Shown here in pieces: positions 1 through 6,245 of a DNA stretch of 16,190 bases. The DNA comes from an uncultured Sphingomonas sp. (lineage in GTDB: Bacteria > Pseudomonadota > Alphaproteobacteria > Sphingomonadales > Sphingomonadaceae), in the NCBI GenBank assembly GCA_946886845.1, contig CAMPJH010000017.1:1-16190 (forward strand), in the 5' to 3' direction. The notes below the pieces were generated by a model that saw only the letters and a program-made list of their open reading frames with translations, did no database searches and was not told the DNA's origin. Position numbers and translations under genes: made by a program. The stretch's first letter is position 1; each line of letters starts with the position of its first letter.

Positions 1-995
1 TAGGTCCAGCTGCCGTCCGACTTCTTCATCGGCCGGTCCTGGTCGTCGCCGAACTGGGTCGATCGGAACAACGTCAGCTCTACCGGCTCCCATTCGTCGC
101 CCGGATCGAGGCTCTTGGGCCGTTCGAGCACGCCTTCGTAGACCAGCCCCTTGGAGCGCAGGGTCTCCATCGCCCTGGTGACCGCGCCCGCCGCCTGGAC
201 CTCGGCTTCGGAGGCGAAGATGTCGTGGTGGATGTCGAGCAGCCCCAGGTCGTGGCGGATGAGGTCGAGCATCGCCGCCACCGCCCGGCCGCGGAACAGC
301 TCCAGCCACTCGCTTTCCGGCGCTTCGGCATAGGTATCGCCGAATTCGGCGGCGAGCATTTCGCCGACGGGAACGAGATACTCGCCCGGATACATACCCT
401 CGGGGATCTCGCCGATGTCTTGCCCAAGCGCCTCACGGTACCGCAGATGCACCGAGCGGGCGAGCGTCTCGACCTGCGCCCCGGCGTCGTTGACGTAATA
501 TTCCTTGGTGACCCGGAATCCGGCCGCCTCGAGCACTCGCGCCAGCGCGTCGCCGACCACAGCACCGCGGCAATGGCCCATGTGCAGCGGCCCGGTCGGG
601 TTGGCCGAGACATATTCGACATTGACCCGCTCGTTGTTGCCGGCGTCCGAGCGGCCGTAATCCTCGCCCTCGCGAAGGATGGTGGTCAGCTCGTCGCGCC
701 AGGCATCCGCCGACAGCCGAAGGTTGATGAAGCCGGGCCCGGCGATCTCTACCGAGGTCACCGCCGGGACCGCCTCCAGCTTCGGTGCGATCAGCTCGGC
801 CAGCGCGCGCGGATTGGTCCCAGCCTGCTTGGCCAGCACCATCGCCGCATTGGTGGCGAGGTCGCCGTGCGCCGGATCGCGGGGCGGCTCGACCGCGACC
901 GCCTTGCGGTCAATGTCGGCGGCTAGTGCACCGTCCGACTGAAGCTCGTCGAGCACCCCGTCGAGGAGCGCCGAATATCGGGCGTAAAGGCTCAA
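1..995 (-). CDS. argS: Arginyl-tRNA synthetase, N-terminal part (3' end outside window)
   Basis: Cytoplasmic class I aminoacyl-tRNA synthetase that charges tRNA-Arg with arginine using ATP. The visible 331 codons are the N-terminal part of a protein usually about 575 residues long. They hold the N-terminal tRNA-recognition domain (about residues 1-100, with the typical stretch [17 protein letters not shown] near 35-51) and the start of the Rossmann fold, with [12 protein letters not shown] at 130-141 as the HIGH signature. The KMSKS region lies off the window. The frame closes at a TGA upstream, and the only usable start before the conserved sequence is TTG at 995, giving M-S-L-Y-A-R-Y-S, which agrees with the usual N-terminus of this family in sphingomonads. 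An ATG eight bases further upstream is out of frame and stops after three codons. The upstream neighbour is the winged-helix regulator, 116 bases away. Identity is certain; the start is likely but unusual. Confidence 0.96.
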   Translation of the reverse strand, partial: MSLYARYSALLDGVLDELQSDGALAADIDRKAVAVEPPRDPAHGDLATNAAMVLAKQAGTNPRALAELIAPKLEAVPAVTSVEIAGPGFINLRLSADAWRDELTTILREGEDYGRSDAGNNERVNVEYVSANPTGPLHMGHCRGAVVGDALARVLEAAGFRVTKEYYVNDAGAQVETLARSVHLRYREALGQDIGEIPEGMYPGEYLVPVGEMLAAEFGDTYAEAPESEWLELFRGRAVAAMLDLIRHDLGLLDIHHDIFASEAEVQAAGAVTRAMETLRSKGLVYEGVLERPKSLDPGDEWEPVELTLFRSTQFGDDQDRPMKKSDGSWT

Positions 996-1003
996 TTGGT
1001 CAT
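992..1003 (-). other. Three-codon mini-ORF overlapping the argS start
   Basis: ATG ACC AAT TGA (Met-Thr-Asn-stop) lies just before argS. Its TGA overlaps the proposed argS TTG as TTGA, the same geometry as the murB/ddl junction. It could be a start-stop element that delivers ribosomes to the TTG, a chance occurrence, or the remains of an ATG start displaced by an indel. No strong ribosome binding site stands before the ATG, only CAGAG very close to it. Confidence 0.25.
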
Positions 1004-1094
1004 CACTCTGTATGGAAGCGATCGCGTCTAGCGCAGCCTCTACGCGGCGTCACCTGCGTCGGCCAGCGTCCAATGTAAACTGCGATGGGGAAGA

Positions 1095-1110
1095 CGTTCG
1101 CGGCGGAACG
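1095..1110 (-). terminator. Weak hairpin just after the winged-helix gene
   Basis: CGTTC and GAACG form a 5-bp stem around a 6-base GC loop, starting one base past the regulator's stop codon. On the minus strand it is followed by TCTTCCCC, not a run of T, so at best it is a weak terminator or an RNA 3'-end stabiliser. No promoter for argS could be identified between it and position 995. Confidence 0.2.
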
Positions 1111-1111
1111 G

Positions 1112-1498
1112 TCAGCCCTTCGTCGCTTCGCCGGGCGTTGCGGCTGCCGCGATCGAGGCCTTCATCGCCCTATTGCCGCGCTCCGTGAGTTCGGCACGGA
1201 CCGCACGCTTGTCGTTGGGATCGCCTGCGAGGCGAACGAAACCGTGCGTTTCGAGTTGGCGAAGCCACCGAATGGTCGTCGTACGCGGCACGTTGGCCTG
1301 CGCGGCAAGGTTGCCGACATGCATGGTCGCGACCTCCTTCTTCGCGGCAAACAGGACGAGGAGGAGATCCCAGGCAGCATCCACCATTTCGACAGGCGCA
1401 AAATGCCGCATGCGCTCTTGGCGCACGCGCAAAATGCGCCGGGCGACAAGCTCGGAATCAGAGTTGAGCCAGCCATCGACGGTGTCGGAATTCGCCAC
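1112..1498 (-). CDS. Small winged-helix (MarR-like) transcriptional regulator
   Basis: A 128-residue protein predicted to bind DNA through one winged helix-turn-helix domain. Residues 40-52 (DAAWDLLLVLFAA) form the first helix. Residues 60-85 (HVGNLAAQANVPRTTTIRWLRQLETHG) form the helix-turn-helix, with PRTTTIRWL as the recognition helix. The wing follows at about 86-105 (FVRLAGDPNDKRAVRAELT). This resembles the compact MarR-like regulators common in sphingomonads. The target is unknown and no ligand domain is present. I chose GTG at 1498 because GGGGAGG stands four bases upstream and the conserved region follows; an ATG at 1648 would overlap the dgt stop and add an unrelated stretch. It interrupts the dgt-argS neighbourhood and has its own near-consensus promoter, so it is probably transcribed on its own. 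GC content, about 60% by eye, is slightly below its neighbours, which may hint at later acquisition. Confidence 0.8.
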   Translation of the reverse strand: MANSDTVDGWLNSDSELVARRILRVRQERMRHFAPVEMVDAAWDLLLVLFAAKKEVATMHVGNLAAQANVPRTTTIRWLRQLETHGFVRLAGDPNDKRAVRAELTERGNRAMKASIAAAATPGEATKG

Positions 1499-1537
1499 TT
1501 CGCCTCCCCTGAAGCATCGCCGAAGCGACTTGCGGAC

Positions 1538-1566
1538 ATTAGCGTGACAACGAAGGGGGGTGTCAA
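1538..1566 (-). promoter_or_regulatory. Near-consensus sigma-70 promoter for the winged-helix gene
   Basis: On the minus strand, TTGACA (1566-1561) is followed after exactly 17 bases by GCTAAT (1543-1538). The predicted transcription start near 1531 gives a leader of about 33 bases with GGGGAGG before the GTG start at 1498. The -35 is a perfect match and the -10 matches TATAAT at four positions. Confidence 0.6.
1545..1565. promoter_or_regulatory. Inverted repeat TGACA-N11-TGTCA in the regulator's promoter
   Basis: TGACA (1545-1549) and TGTCA (1561-1565) form a perfect 5-bp inverted repeat with 11 bases between. One arm is part of the -35 box and the other lies just upstream of the -10 box. 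The position fits an operator for autorepression by the winged-helix protein. The arms are short, so chance is possible. Confidence 0.3.
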
Positions 1567-1616
1567 ACATTCGTAGTGCTAGCTGGGTCGCGTAAGAAGT
1601 TAAGCCCTGCTGGAGG

Positions 1617-2768
1617 TTAGAACCTGTCGGGCAGCTCCACCGGGCCAATTAGCGCCGCATGCTGGGCGATGGCGAAGCGGTCGGTCATTCCGGCGATGAA
1701 GTCGCCGATGCGGCGGACCTGTTCGACTTCGCTTTCGCTGCGCCATTCGGGCGGAAGCAGCGACGGGTCCGACCGATAAGCGGCGGCGAGGCCGCCGACG
1801 ACGCGCAGCGCCTCGCCGCGGACGGCGACCAGCTCGGGCGCATAATAAAGCTCGTCGTAGAGGAAGCGCCGCAACCCCTTCTCCTCCTCCGCGAGCCCGC
1901 CAGAGAAGCCGGCCAGCGGTCGCCCGGCGGACCGCACGTCGTCGATCGTCTCGACGCCGCATTCCGCCACGCGCCGCTCGGCGTCGGCAATGACGTCGCC
2001 AACCATCGTCCCGATCATGTCGCGAACCAGCGCCCGCTGCATCTTGTCGGCCGGAAGCTCGCCGGAGCGATCGACGATCGCCCGCCAGTGCCGCTCGACA
2101 AGCGGCACCCCGAGCAATGCTTCGAGATCGATCAGCCCCGCCCGCAAACCGTCGTCGACGTCGTGATTGTCGTAGGCGATATCGTCGGCGATCGCCGCGA
2201 CCTGGGCTTCCAGGCCCGGCCAGCTGCCGAGCTCGAGATCGAACTCGGCGTTCGCTTCGGCCAGCGCCCAATTAGGGTCCGCGACGGGGCCGTTATGCTT
2301 GGCCAGCCCTTCGAGCGCTTCCCAACTGAGGTTCAACCCGTCGAAGCCGACGTAAGGCGTTTCCAGCCGAGTGACGATGCGAACGGTGTGGGCGTTGTGG
2401 TCGAAGCCGCCGCTGTCGGCCATCGCCTCGCGCAGCGCATCTTCGCCGGCATGGCCGAATGGCGGGTGGCCGAGGTCGTGGGCGAGGCAAAGCATTTCGG
2501 TCAGGTCTTCGTTGAGGCCGAGCGCCCGGGCGATGGTGCGGCCGATCTGCGCGACCTCGAGGCTGTGGGTCAGCCGAACCCGGTAATGATCGCCGTCGGG
2601 GGCCACGAACACCTGGGTCTTGTGACGAAGCCGGCGGAAGGCCACCGAATGGATGATTCGGTCGCGGTCGCGCTGGAAGATGTCGCGCGGCCCGCCGCGA
2701 TCGCTTTCCGGATGAAGCCGGCCGCGCGACGAGCGAGGTTGCGCGGCAAGGCTGGCGAGCACCGTCAT
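1617..2768 (-). CDS. dgt: Deoxyguanosinetriphosphate triphosphohydrolase-like protein
   Basis: A 383-residue HD-domain protein of the dGTPase family, which hydrolyses dNTPs to deoxynucleoside and tripolyphosphate and so affects dNTP pools. The family signature is at residues 44-50 (FRRLRHK) and 65-70 (RLTHSL). H68 together with H97-D98 in AHDLGHPPFGHAGE (96-109) and the Asp in ADDIAY (about 195) supply the metal site. Length is typical of the alphaproteobacterial type-2 members annotated as dGTPase-like; the true substrate is often unproven. The ATG start at 2768 gives the expected N-terminus, with an Arg-rich region and the FQRDRDRIIHSVAFRRL core at 31-47. It lies 10 bases after the TPR/SPOR gene, so the two are probably co-transcribed. 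In many alphaproteobacteria dgt is next to argS; here a regulator gene separates them. Confidence 0.94.
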   Translation of the reverse strand: MTVLASLAAQPRSSRGRLHPESDRGGPRDIFQRDRDRIIHSVAFRRLRHKTQVFVAPDGDHYRVRLTHSLEVAQIGRTIARALGLNEDLTEMLCLAHDLGHPPFGHAGEDALREAMADSGGFDHNAHTVRIVTRLETPYVGFDGLNLSWEALEGLAKHNGPVADPNWALAEANAEFDLELGSWPGLEAQVAAIADDIAYDNHDVDDGLRAGLIDLEALLGVPLVERHWRAIVDRSGELPADKMQRALVRDMIGTMVGDVIADAERRVAECGVETIDDVRSAGRPLAGFSGGLAEEEKGLRRFLYDELYYAPELVAVRGEALRVVGGLAAAYRSDPSLLPPEWRSESEVEQVRRIGDFIAGMTDRFAIAQHAALIGPVELPDRF

Positions 2769-2778
2769 TGCGGTGCGT

Positions 2779-4074
2779 CTATTGGGTCCGAAGCTTCCTG
2801 ACCACCTGTCCGGGCTGGCTGACCCAGCGGCGCGAATTAATCCGGGCGCTCGACAAGGCGTCGGCGAACAGCCGCGCGTCCTCTTCGGAGTGGAACGGGC
2901 CGATCACCAGCCGCGCCTGCGAGTCCGCGTCGGCGACGTAAGGGCTGATACCGCTGAACAGCGATGGCTGGCGCGAGCGGATTCGATTGAACTCGTTGGG
3001 CAACTCGGTCGCCGCGCCGCCGCTGGCGAGCTGCAGCCAGATTTTCTTGCCGCCGGGGTTGGAGGCGACGCGCTGGGTCTGGATCCCGTCGCTTCTCGTC
3101 GAGGCCGCCGTTTCGATCTTCTGGCGCGAGATCGACGCGAGCTGGATCGGCGGCGCCTGCCTGACGGTGGCGCGCGCCGGCGTGGCGGTGGCGTAGCGGC
3201 TGATCGAGGTCTGGCTTGCGTCAATATCGGTCTGGGCGAGGATTTGCTCGATCGAAGCGAGGCGATCCTCGCGAACCGTCGCCTGGCTGATCGCCGGCTG
3301 GCCCGGCGCCGACGCCAGCGTCGCGCCGTTGCCCGGGAAGATGCCGAGATGAACCGCGGCCGCCTTCTGAACGATGCTCAGGGTAGGAAGCCGGCGAAAG
3401 AACGGGCCCATCATTGCCGCCGAGCCGGGCATTCGGGAATCGAGTGTCCGCTTGGCCGCTTCGGTATCGCCGCTCAAGGCAAGCACCAGGGCGCGAACCC
3501 GCACAGCCCCGGCATCGCGGCGCGCCAGCAGCGGGTCGAGAGTCTCCAGCGCCAGCGCCTTGTTGCCGCTGATCGCCAGGCTCAGCGCCAGCCGGCGACG
3601 CGCCTCGTCGCGGTCCTGGCCGGCCATTGCGGCGCGATAGTCGGTCTGTGCAGCCGCCTGCTGCCCGAGCAGGTCGTAGGCAAGCCCGCGGTCGCAGCTG
3701 AAGCTGGTGACGCTTGCGCCGAGTTGCTGGGCGCGGGCGAAATAGGTCAGCGCTTCATTGGGATCGCCGGTCATCACCAGCGCCGCCGCCATTCCCGCCT
3801 TGGGGATGGGGCTGGTCGGATAAACCTCTTCGGCGACCCCGAAGAAGCCGGCCGCCGACTGGCCGTCGCCAAGCGTCAGCGCCGCCTTGCCGGCGCCGAC
3901 CAGGGCATGGAAATCGCGAGGGCTGTCGGCCAGGATCCGGACGTTGCGGGCAAGGGCGTCCGCCGGGCTCTCGGCATAGACCGGAACCGCCACCGCGAGC
4001 GCCGCCGACGGCACAGCCGCCAGCGTCAGCCCGGCGCTTGCGAACATCAGTGCGAGTACGCCCGCGCGTATCAT
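2779..4074 (-). CDS. Exported TPR-repeat protein with C-terminal SPOR domain
   Basis: A 431-residue envelope protein. Residues 1-35 form a signal peptide (MIRAG, a hydrophobic core, then Ala-rich to PVYAES), so it is predicted to be periplasmic. Residues about 37-215 look like helical TPR-type repeats (for example LVGAGKAALTLGDGQSAAGFF at 58-78, and further pairs near 92-120 and 128-150). A low-complexity Ala/Thr/Gln linker follows. Residues about 343-425 (KKIWLQLASGG to INSRRWVSQPG) match a SPOR domain, which binds peptidoglycan lacking stem peptides at the septum. The role is likely in division or septal wall remodelling, consistent with its place after ftsZ, but the exact function is unknown. 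The ATG at 4074 precedes the signal peptide directly. A six-codon mini-ORF overlaps the start by ATGA. Confidence 0.88.
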   Translation of the reverse strand: MIRAGVLALMFASAGLTLAAVPSAALAVAVPVYAESPADALARNVRILADSPRDFHALVGAGKAALTLGDGQSAAGFFGVAEEVYPTSPIPKAGMAAALVMTGDPNEALTYFARAQQLGASVTSFSCDRGLAYDLLGQQAAAQTDYRAAMAGQDRDEARRRLALSLAISGNKALALETLDPLLARRDAGAVRVRALVLALSGDTEAAKRTLDSRMPGSAAMMGPFFRRLPTLSIVQKAAAVHLGIFPGNGATLASAPGQPAISQATVREDRLASIEQILAQTDIDASQTSISRYATATPARATVRQAPPIQLASISRQKIETAASTRSDGIQTQRVASNPGGKKIWLQLASGGAATELPNEFNRIRSRQPSLFSGISPYVADADSQARLVIGPFHSEEDARLFADALSSARINSRRWVSQPGQVVRKLRTQ

Positions 4075-4091
4075 GTGGATTCCACCGCCAT
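4071..4091 (-). other. Six-codon leader ORF overlapping the TPR/SPOR start
   Basis: ATG GCG GTG GAA TCC ACA TGA encodes MAVEST. Its stop overlaps the ATG of the TPR/SPOR gene as ATGA. CGGGGGATCAAG before its ATG gives a plausible ribosome binding site, better than the one directly before the main gene. It may be a leader that couples translation. The reading frame upstream of it is open all the way back to the ftsZ stop codon, so it could also be the end of a longer frame. Confidence 0.3.
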
Positions 4092-4218
4092 CTTGATCCC
4101 CCGTGGGACAGAGAATCTTACCGGCGGCTTTCTGCCTAGTGCTTTAACGATGAACTGTGCGGCGGAGGCGGTGAAAGCCTGATCCTGCTGCAATTTCGGG
4201 AGAATACGCCGCGACGCG

Positions 4219-4238
4219 ACCCCGGAATTAACCGGGAT
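4219..4238 (-). terminator. Hairpin 25 bases after ftsZ (weak terminator or processing site)
   Basis: CCCGG and CCGGG pair around an AT-only 6-base loop (4226-4231), and on the minus strand one A-U and one G-U pair can extend the stem to seven. No run of T follows (GGGTCGCG instead), so a Rho-independent terminator is not well supported. The symmetric site may instead be a protein-binding palindrome or an mRNA stabiliser between ftsZ and the TPR/SPOR gene. Confidence 0.25.
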
Positions 4239-4262
4239 CGCTTGGTTTTGTCGGTTGTACCG

Positions 4263-5690
4263 TTACTGGTTGTTCTGTCGGTTCAAAAACCGAGGAATGT
4301 CGATCGGCTCGCGTGAGAAGCTTGGCGAGGGGGATTCCTCGTCGAGCTGCGCCTTGGGCGCGCCGCGGGCGATGTTCGACATACGCTCGAACAAAGTTCC
4401 GCCGCCTGCCGCCGCCTTGGGCGGCTCGACCGCTTCCTCGTCGTCCTCGCCATCCTCGAACGATCCCATCTCATCCTCGTCCGACGGCGGCGCGATCGGC
4501 GGCGCTCCGACCGGGCTGGTCAGGATATCGTCGGTGTCGAGCAGCAGCTCGTCGCCGTCATCCTCGGAGACCTCATCGGACAGGTCGAGCGCGACGATAT
4601 CCTCGTCCTCTTCATCGGCGAGCGTGTCGGGAGTCTCGGCTGGCGTCTCGGGCGCGGTGGCGACCGGAACCGCCGGGCGGGTCGGAAAGGTGAACACCTT
4701 GGCCGGCTGCGGCTGGTGGACCGCTTCGGCCTCGATTCCGGTGGCGACTACCGACACCCGGATTTTGCCGTCGAGGTCGTTGTTGAACGCCGAGCCCCAG
4801 ATGATGTTGGCGTCGGGGTCGACCAGCTCCTTGATGTGGCTGGCGGCCTCATCGACCTCCATCAGGCGCATGTCCTCGCCGCCGGTGATCGAGATGATGA
4901 CGCCCTTGGCGCCCTTCATGCTGACCCCGTCGAGCAGCGGGTTCGAAATCGCCTTCTCGGCGGCTTCAATGGCGCGATTGTCACCAGCGGCCTCGCCGGT
5001 GCCCATCATCGCCTTGCCCATCTCGCCCATCACCGAACGAACGTCGGCGAAGTCGAGGTTGATCAGGCCCGGCATGACCATCAGGTCGGTGATCCCGCGG
5101 ACGCCCTGCTGAAGGACCTCGTCGGCCATCTCGAAGGCCTCCTTGAAGGTCGTCTCCGAATTGGCGAGGCGGAACAGGTTCTGGTTGGGAATGATGATCA
5201 AAGTGTCGACGTGCTGCTGGAGCTCGGCGATGCCCGATTCCGCCGACCGCGAGCGGCGAGAGCCCTCGAACGCGAACGGCTTGGTGACGACGCCGACGGT
5301 GAGGATGCCCTTGTCGCGAGCCGCCTTGGCGATGACCGGAGCGGCGCCAGTGCCGGTGCCGCCGCCCATGCCCGCGGCGAGGAAGCACATGTGCGCACCG
5401 TTGAGCGCAGCCTCGATCTCCTCCAGCGATTCCTCGGCAGCGGCGCGGCCGATCTCGGGCCGCGAGCCGGCGCCGAGCCCCTGGGTGATTTTCAGCCCCA
5501 GTTGGATACGGCGGTCGGCAGTCGAGGTGTTGAGCGCCTGCGCGTCGGTATTGGCGACGACGAAGTCGACACCCTGGACGTCGGCGCGGATCATGTTGGC
5601 GACAGCGTTGCCGCCGGCGCCGCCGACTCCGATCACGCTAATTCGCGGTCGAAGCTCGTCAACTTCCGGCCGAATGAAATCGATGCTCAT
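4263..5690 (-). CDS. ftsZ: Cell division protein FtsZ
   Basis: A 475-residue tubulin-like GTPase that polymerises at mid-cell into the Z ring. The GTP-binding domain starts with [14 protein letters not shown] (17-30), followed by the tubulin signature GGGTGTG at 109-115 and NTDAQAL at 47-53. The T7 synergy loop NLDFADV at 211-217 completes the catalytic site between subunits. The globular core ends near 320. Residues about 355-425 form a very acidic linker (many Asp/Glu runs), followed by a conserved [13 protein letters not shown] segment (431-443) and the C-terminal peptide [12 protein letters not shown] (464-475) that binds FtsA and other partners. The ATG at 5690 gives the standard N-terminus; reading further upstream would overlap the divergent DUF1801 gene. 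ftsZ is separated from ftsA by two genes and has its own promoter candidate. Confidence 0.98.
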   Translation of the reverse strand: MSIDFIRPEVDELRPRISVIGVGGAGGNAVANMIRADVQGVDFVVANTDAQALNTSTADRRIQLGLKITQGLGAGSRPEIGRAAAEESLEEIEAALNGAHMCFLAAGMGGGTGTGAAPVIAKAARDKGILTVGVVTKPFAFEGSRRSRSAESGIAELQQHVDTLIIIPNQNLFRLANSETTFKEAFEMADEVLQQGVRGITDLMVMPGLINLDFADVRSVMGEMGKAMMGTGEAAGDNRAIEAAEKAISNPLLDGVSMKGAKGVIISITGGEDMRLMEVDEAASHIKELVDPDANIIWGSAFNNDLDGKIRVSVVATGIEAEAVHQPQPAKVFTFPTRPAVPVATAPETPAETPDTLADEEDEDIVALDLSDEVSEDDGDELLLDTDDILTSPVGAPPIAPPSDEDEMGSFEDGEDDEEAVEPPKAAAGGGTLFERMSNIARGAPKAQLDEESPSPSFSREPIDIPRFLNRQNNQ

Positions 5691-5718
5691 GGGTCCCACC
5701 CCCCGAAACGTGCAACGC

Positions 5719-5747
5719 ATTGTAGCGTCAGCGTGAATCTTTGAATC
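5719..5747 (-). promoter_or_regulatory. Predicted ftsZ promoter with GANTC sites in the core
   Basis: On the minus strand a -10 box TACAAT (5724-5719, five of six matches to TATAAT) is preceded after 17 bases by GATTCA (5747-5742), a poor -35. One GANTC site overlaps this -35 position and a second (5735-5739) lies in the spacer. The predicted start near 5712 leaves a leader of about 20 bases with a GGGGGGTGGG ribosome binding site before the ATG. A weak -35 combined with GANTC sites is the layout described for GcrA-dependent, CcrM-methylated promoters in Caulobacter. Confidence 0.5.
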
Positions 5748-5803
5748 ATCGCGAGTCGCAAGCCAAGCGAAAAGTGGATTGTGGGGCAAAAAAGTGGGGA
5801 TTC
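5735..5803. promoter_or_regulatory. Cluster of four GANTC (CcrM-type) sites between ftsZ and the DUF1801 gene
   Basis: GANTC occurs at 5735-5739, 5743-5747, 5753-5757 and 5799-5803. Three fall within 23 bases. GANTC is the methylation target of the cell-cycle methyltransferase CcrM of alphaproteobacteria, and it is sparse elsewhere in the window. The sites are directly visible; their methylation and use are inferred. Confidence 0.6.
5770..5797. repeat. Direct repeat AAAAGTGG, two copies 20 bases apart
   Basis: AAAAGTGG at 5770-5777 and 5790-5797, with a further GTGGGG at 5781-5786 between them. They lie upstream of the predicted ftsZ promoter, with 20-base periodicity placing both copies on one face of the helix. 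They may bind a regulator; the AAAGTGG/GTGGG wording recalls sites reported for MraZ, but the spacing is not the usual tandem one. Confidence 0.35.
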
Positions 5804-5830
5804 CTTGGGCCGGACGACAAATCTTCACCC

Positions 5831-5857
5831 GCCGGCCGGCTTCTGGTAGGCGCGCCT
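5831..5857. repeat. Two 10-bp GC palindromes before the DUF1801 start
   Basis: GCCGGCCGGC (5831-5840) and AGGCGCGCCT (5848-5857) are each perfect palindromes, seven bases apart, ending one base before the plus-strand ATG. They could form small hairpins over the ribosome binding region or be operator half-sites. In GC-rich DNA such palindromes also arise by chance. Confidence 0.3.
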
Positions 5858-5858
5858 C

Positions 5859-6245
5859 ATGACCGCATCGCAAGAAATCGACGCGAAGATCGCCGCGCTC
5901 GGCGATTGGCGCGGCGAGACCCTGGCGCGCATCCGCGGCCTCATCAAACTGGCCGACCCCGAGATCGTCGAGGAGGTGAAATGGCGCAAGCCGTCGAACC
6001 AGTCGGGCGTTCCGGTCTGGTCGCACGCCGGGATCGTCTGCACCGGCGAAACCTATCAGGACAAAGTGAAGCTGACCTTCGCCAAGGGCGCATCGCTCGA
6101 CGACCCCTCCGGCCTGTTCAACGCCAGCCTCGATGCCGGCACCCGGCGGGCGATCGACATCCGCGAGAGCGATTCGATCGATGGAGAGGCGTTCAAGGCG
6201 CTCGTCCGGAACGCCGTCGCCCTGAACATCGGCTCGAAGGGCTAG
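5859..6245 (+). CDS. DUF1801-family protein
   Basis: A 128-residue soluble protein resembling the DUF1801 family (the group that includes Bacillus YdhG). The visible signature is [18 protein letters not shown] (residues about 37-54), then a central beta-rich part ([19 protein letters not shown]) and a C-terminal SGLFNAS...[10 protein letters not shown] stretch. Some family members have been linked to iron handling, but most, including this type, have no firm function. There is no signal peptide or membrane segment. It is the only plus-strand gene in the window, divergent from ftsZ and convergent with the transporter, whose stop codon abuts its own. The ATG is chosen because the family alignment begins directly after it; the ribosome binding site (GGTAGG) is weak and placed far upstream. 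Confidence 0.85.
   Translation: MTASQEIDAKIAALGDWRGETLARIRGLIKLADPEIVEEVKWRKPSNQSGVPVWSHAGIVCTGETYQDKVKLTFAKGASLDDPSGLFNASLDAGTRRAIDIRESDSIDGEAFKALVRNAVALNIGSKG

Noticed and set aside
225..926. Plus-strand open frame of 233 codons
   Set aside because: It is antisense to argS, whose minus-strand frame carries clear family motifs including HMGH. The plus-strand translation is Arg/Asp/Ala-rich and resembles no family.
1085..1576. Plus-strand open frame of 163 codons
   Set aside because: It overlaps the winged-helix gene on the other strand, which has a recognisable domain, a ribosome binding site and a promoter.
1659..4182. Two long plus-strand frames opposite dgt and the TPR/SPOR gene
   Set aside because: Both are mirror frames of real minus-strand genes in GC-rich DNA, with low-complexity Arg/Ala/Asp composition.
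4075..4262. CtrA-type TTAA-N7-TTAA site after ftsZ
   Set aside because: Single TTAA occurrences are present but no pair has the 7-base spacing.
4255..5112. Plus-strand Ser-rich frame opposite ftsZ
   Set aside because: The Ser runs are the reverse complement of the Asp/Glu codons of the FtsZ linker, not a real protein.
5691..6026. N-terminal extension of ftsZ to 6026
   Set aside because: It would overlap the DUF1801 gene and the promoter region; the standard FtsZ N-terminus starts at 5690.
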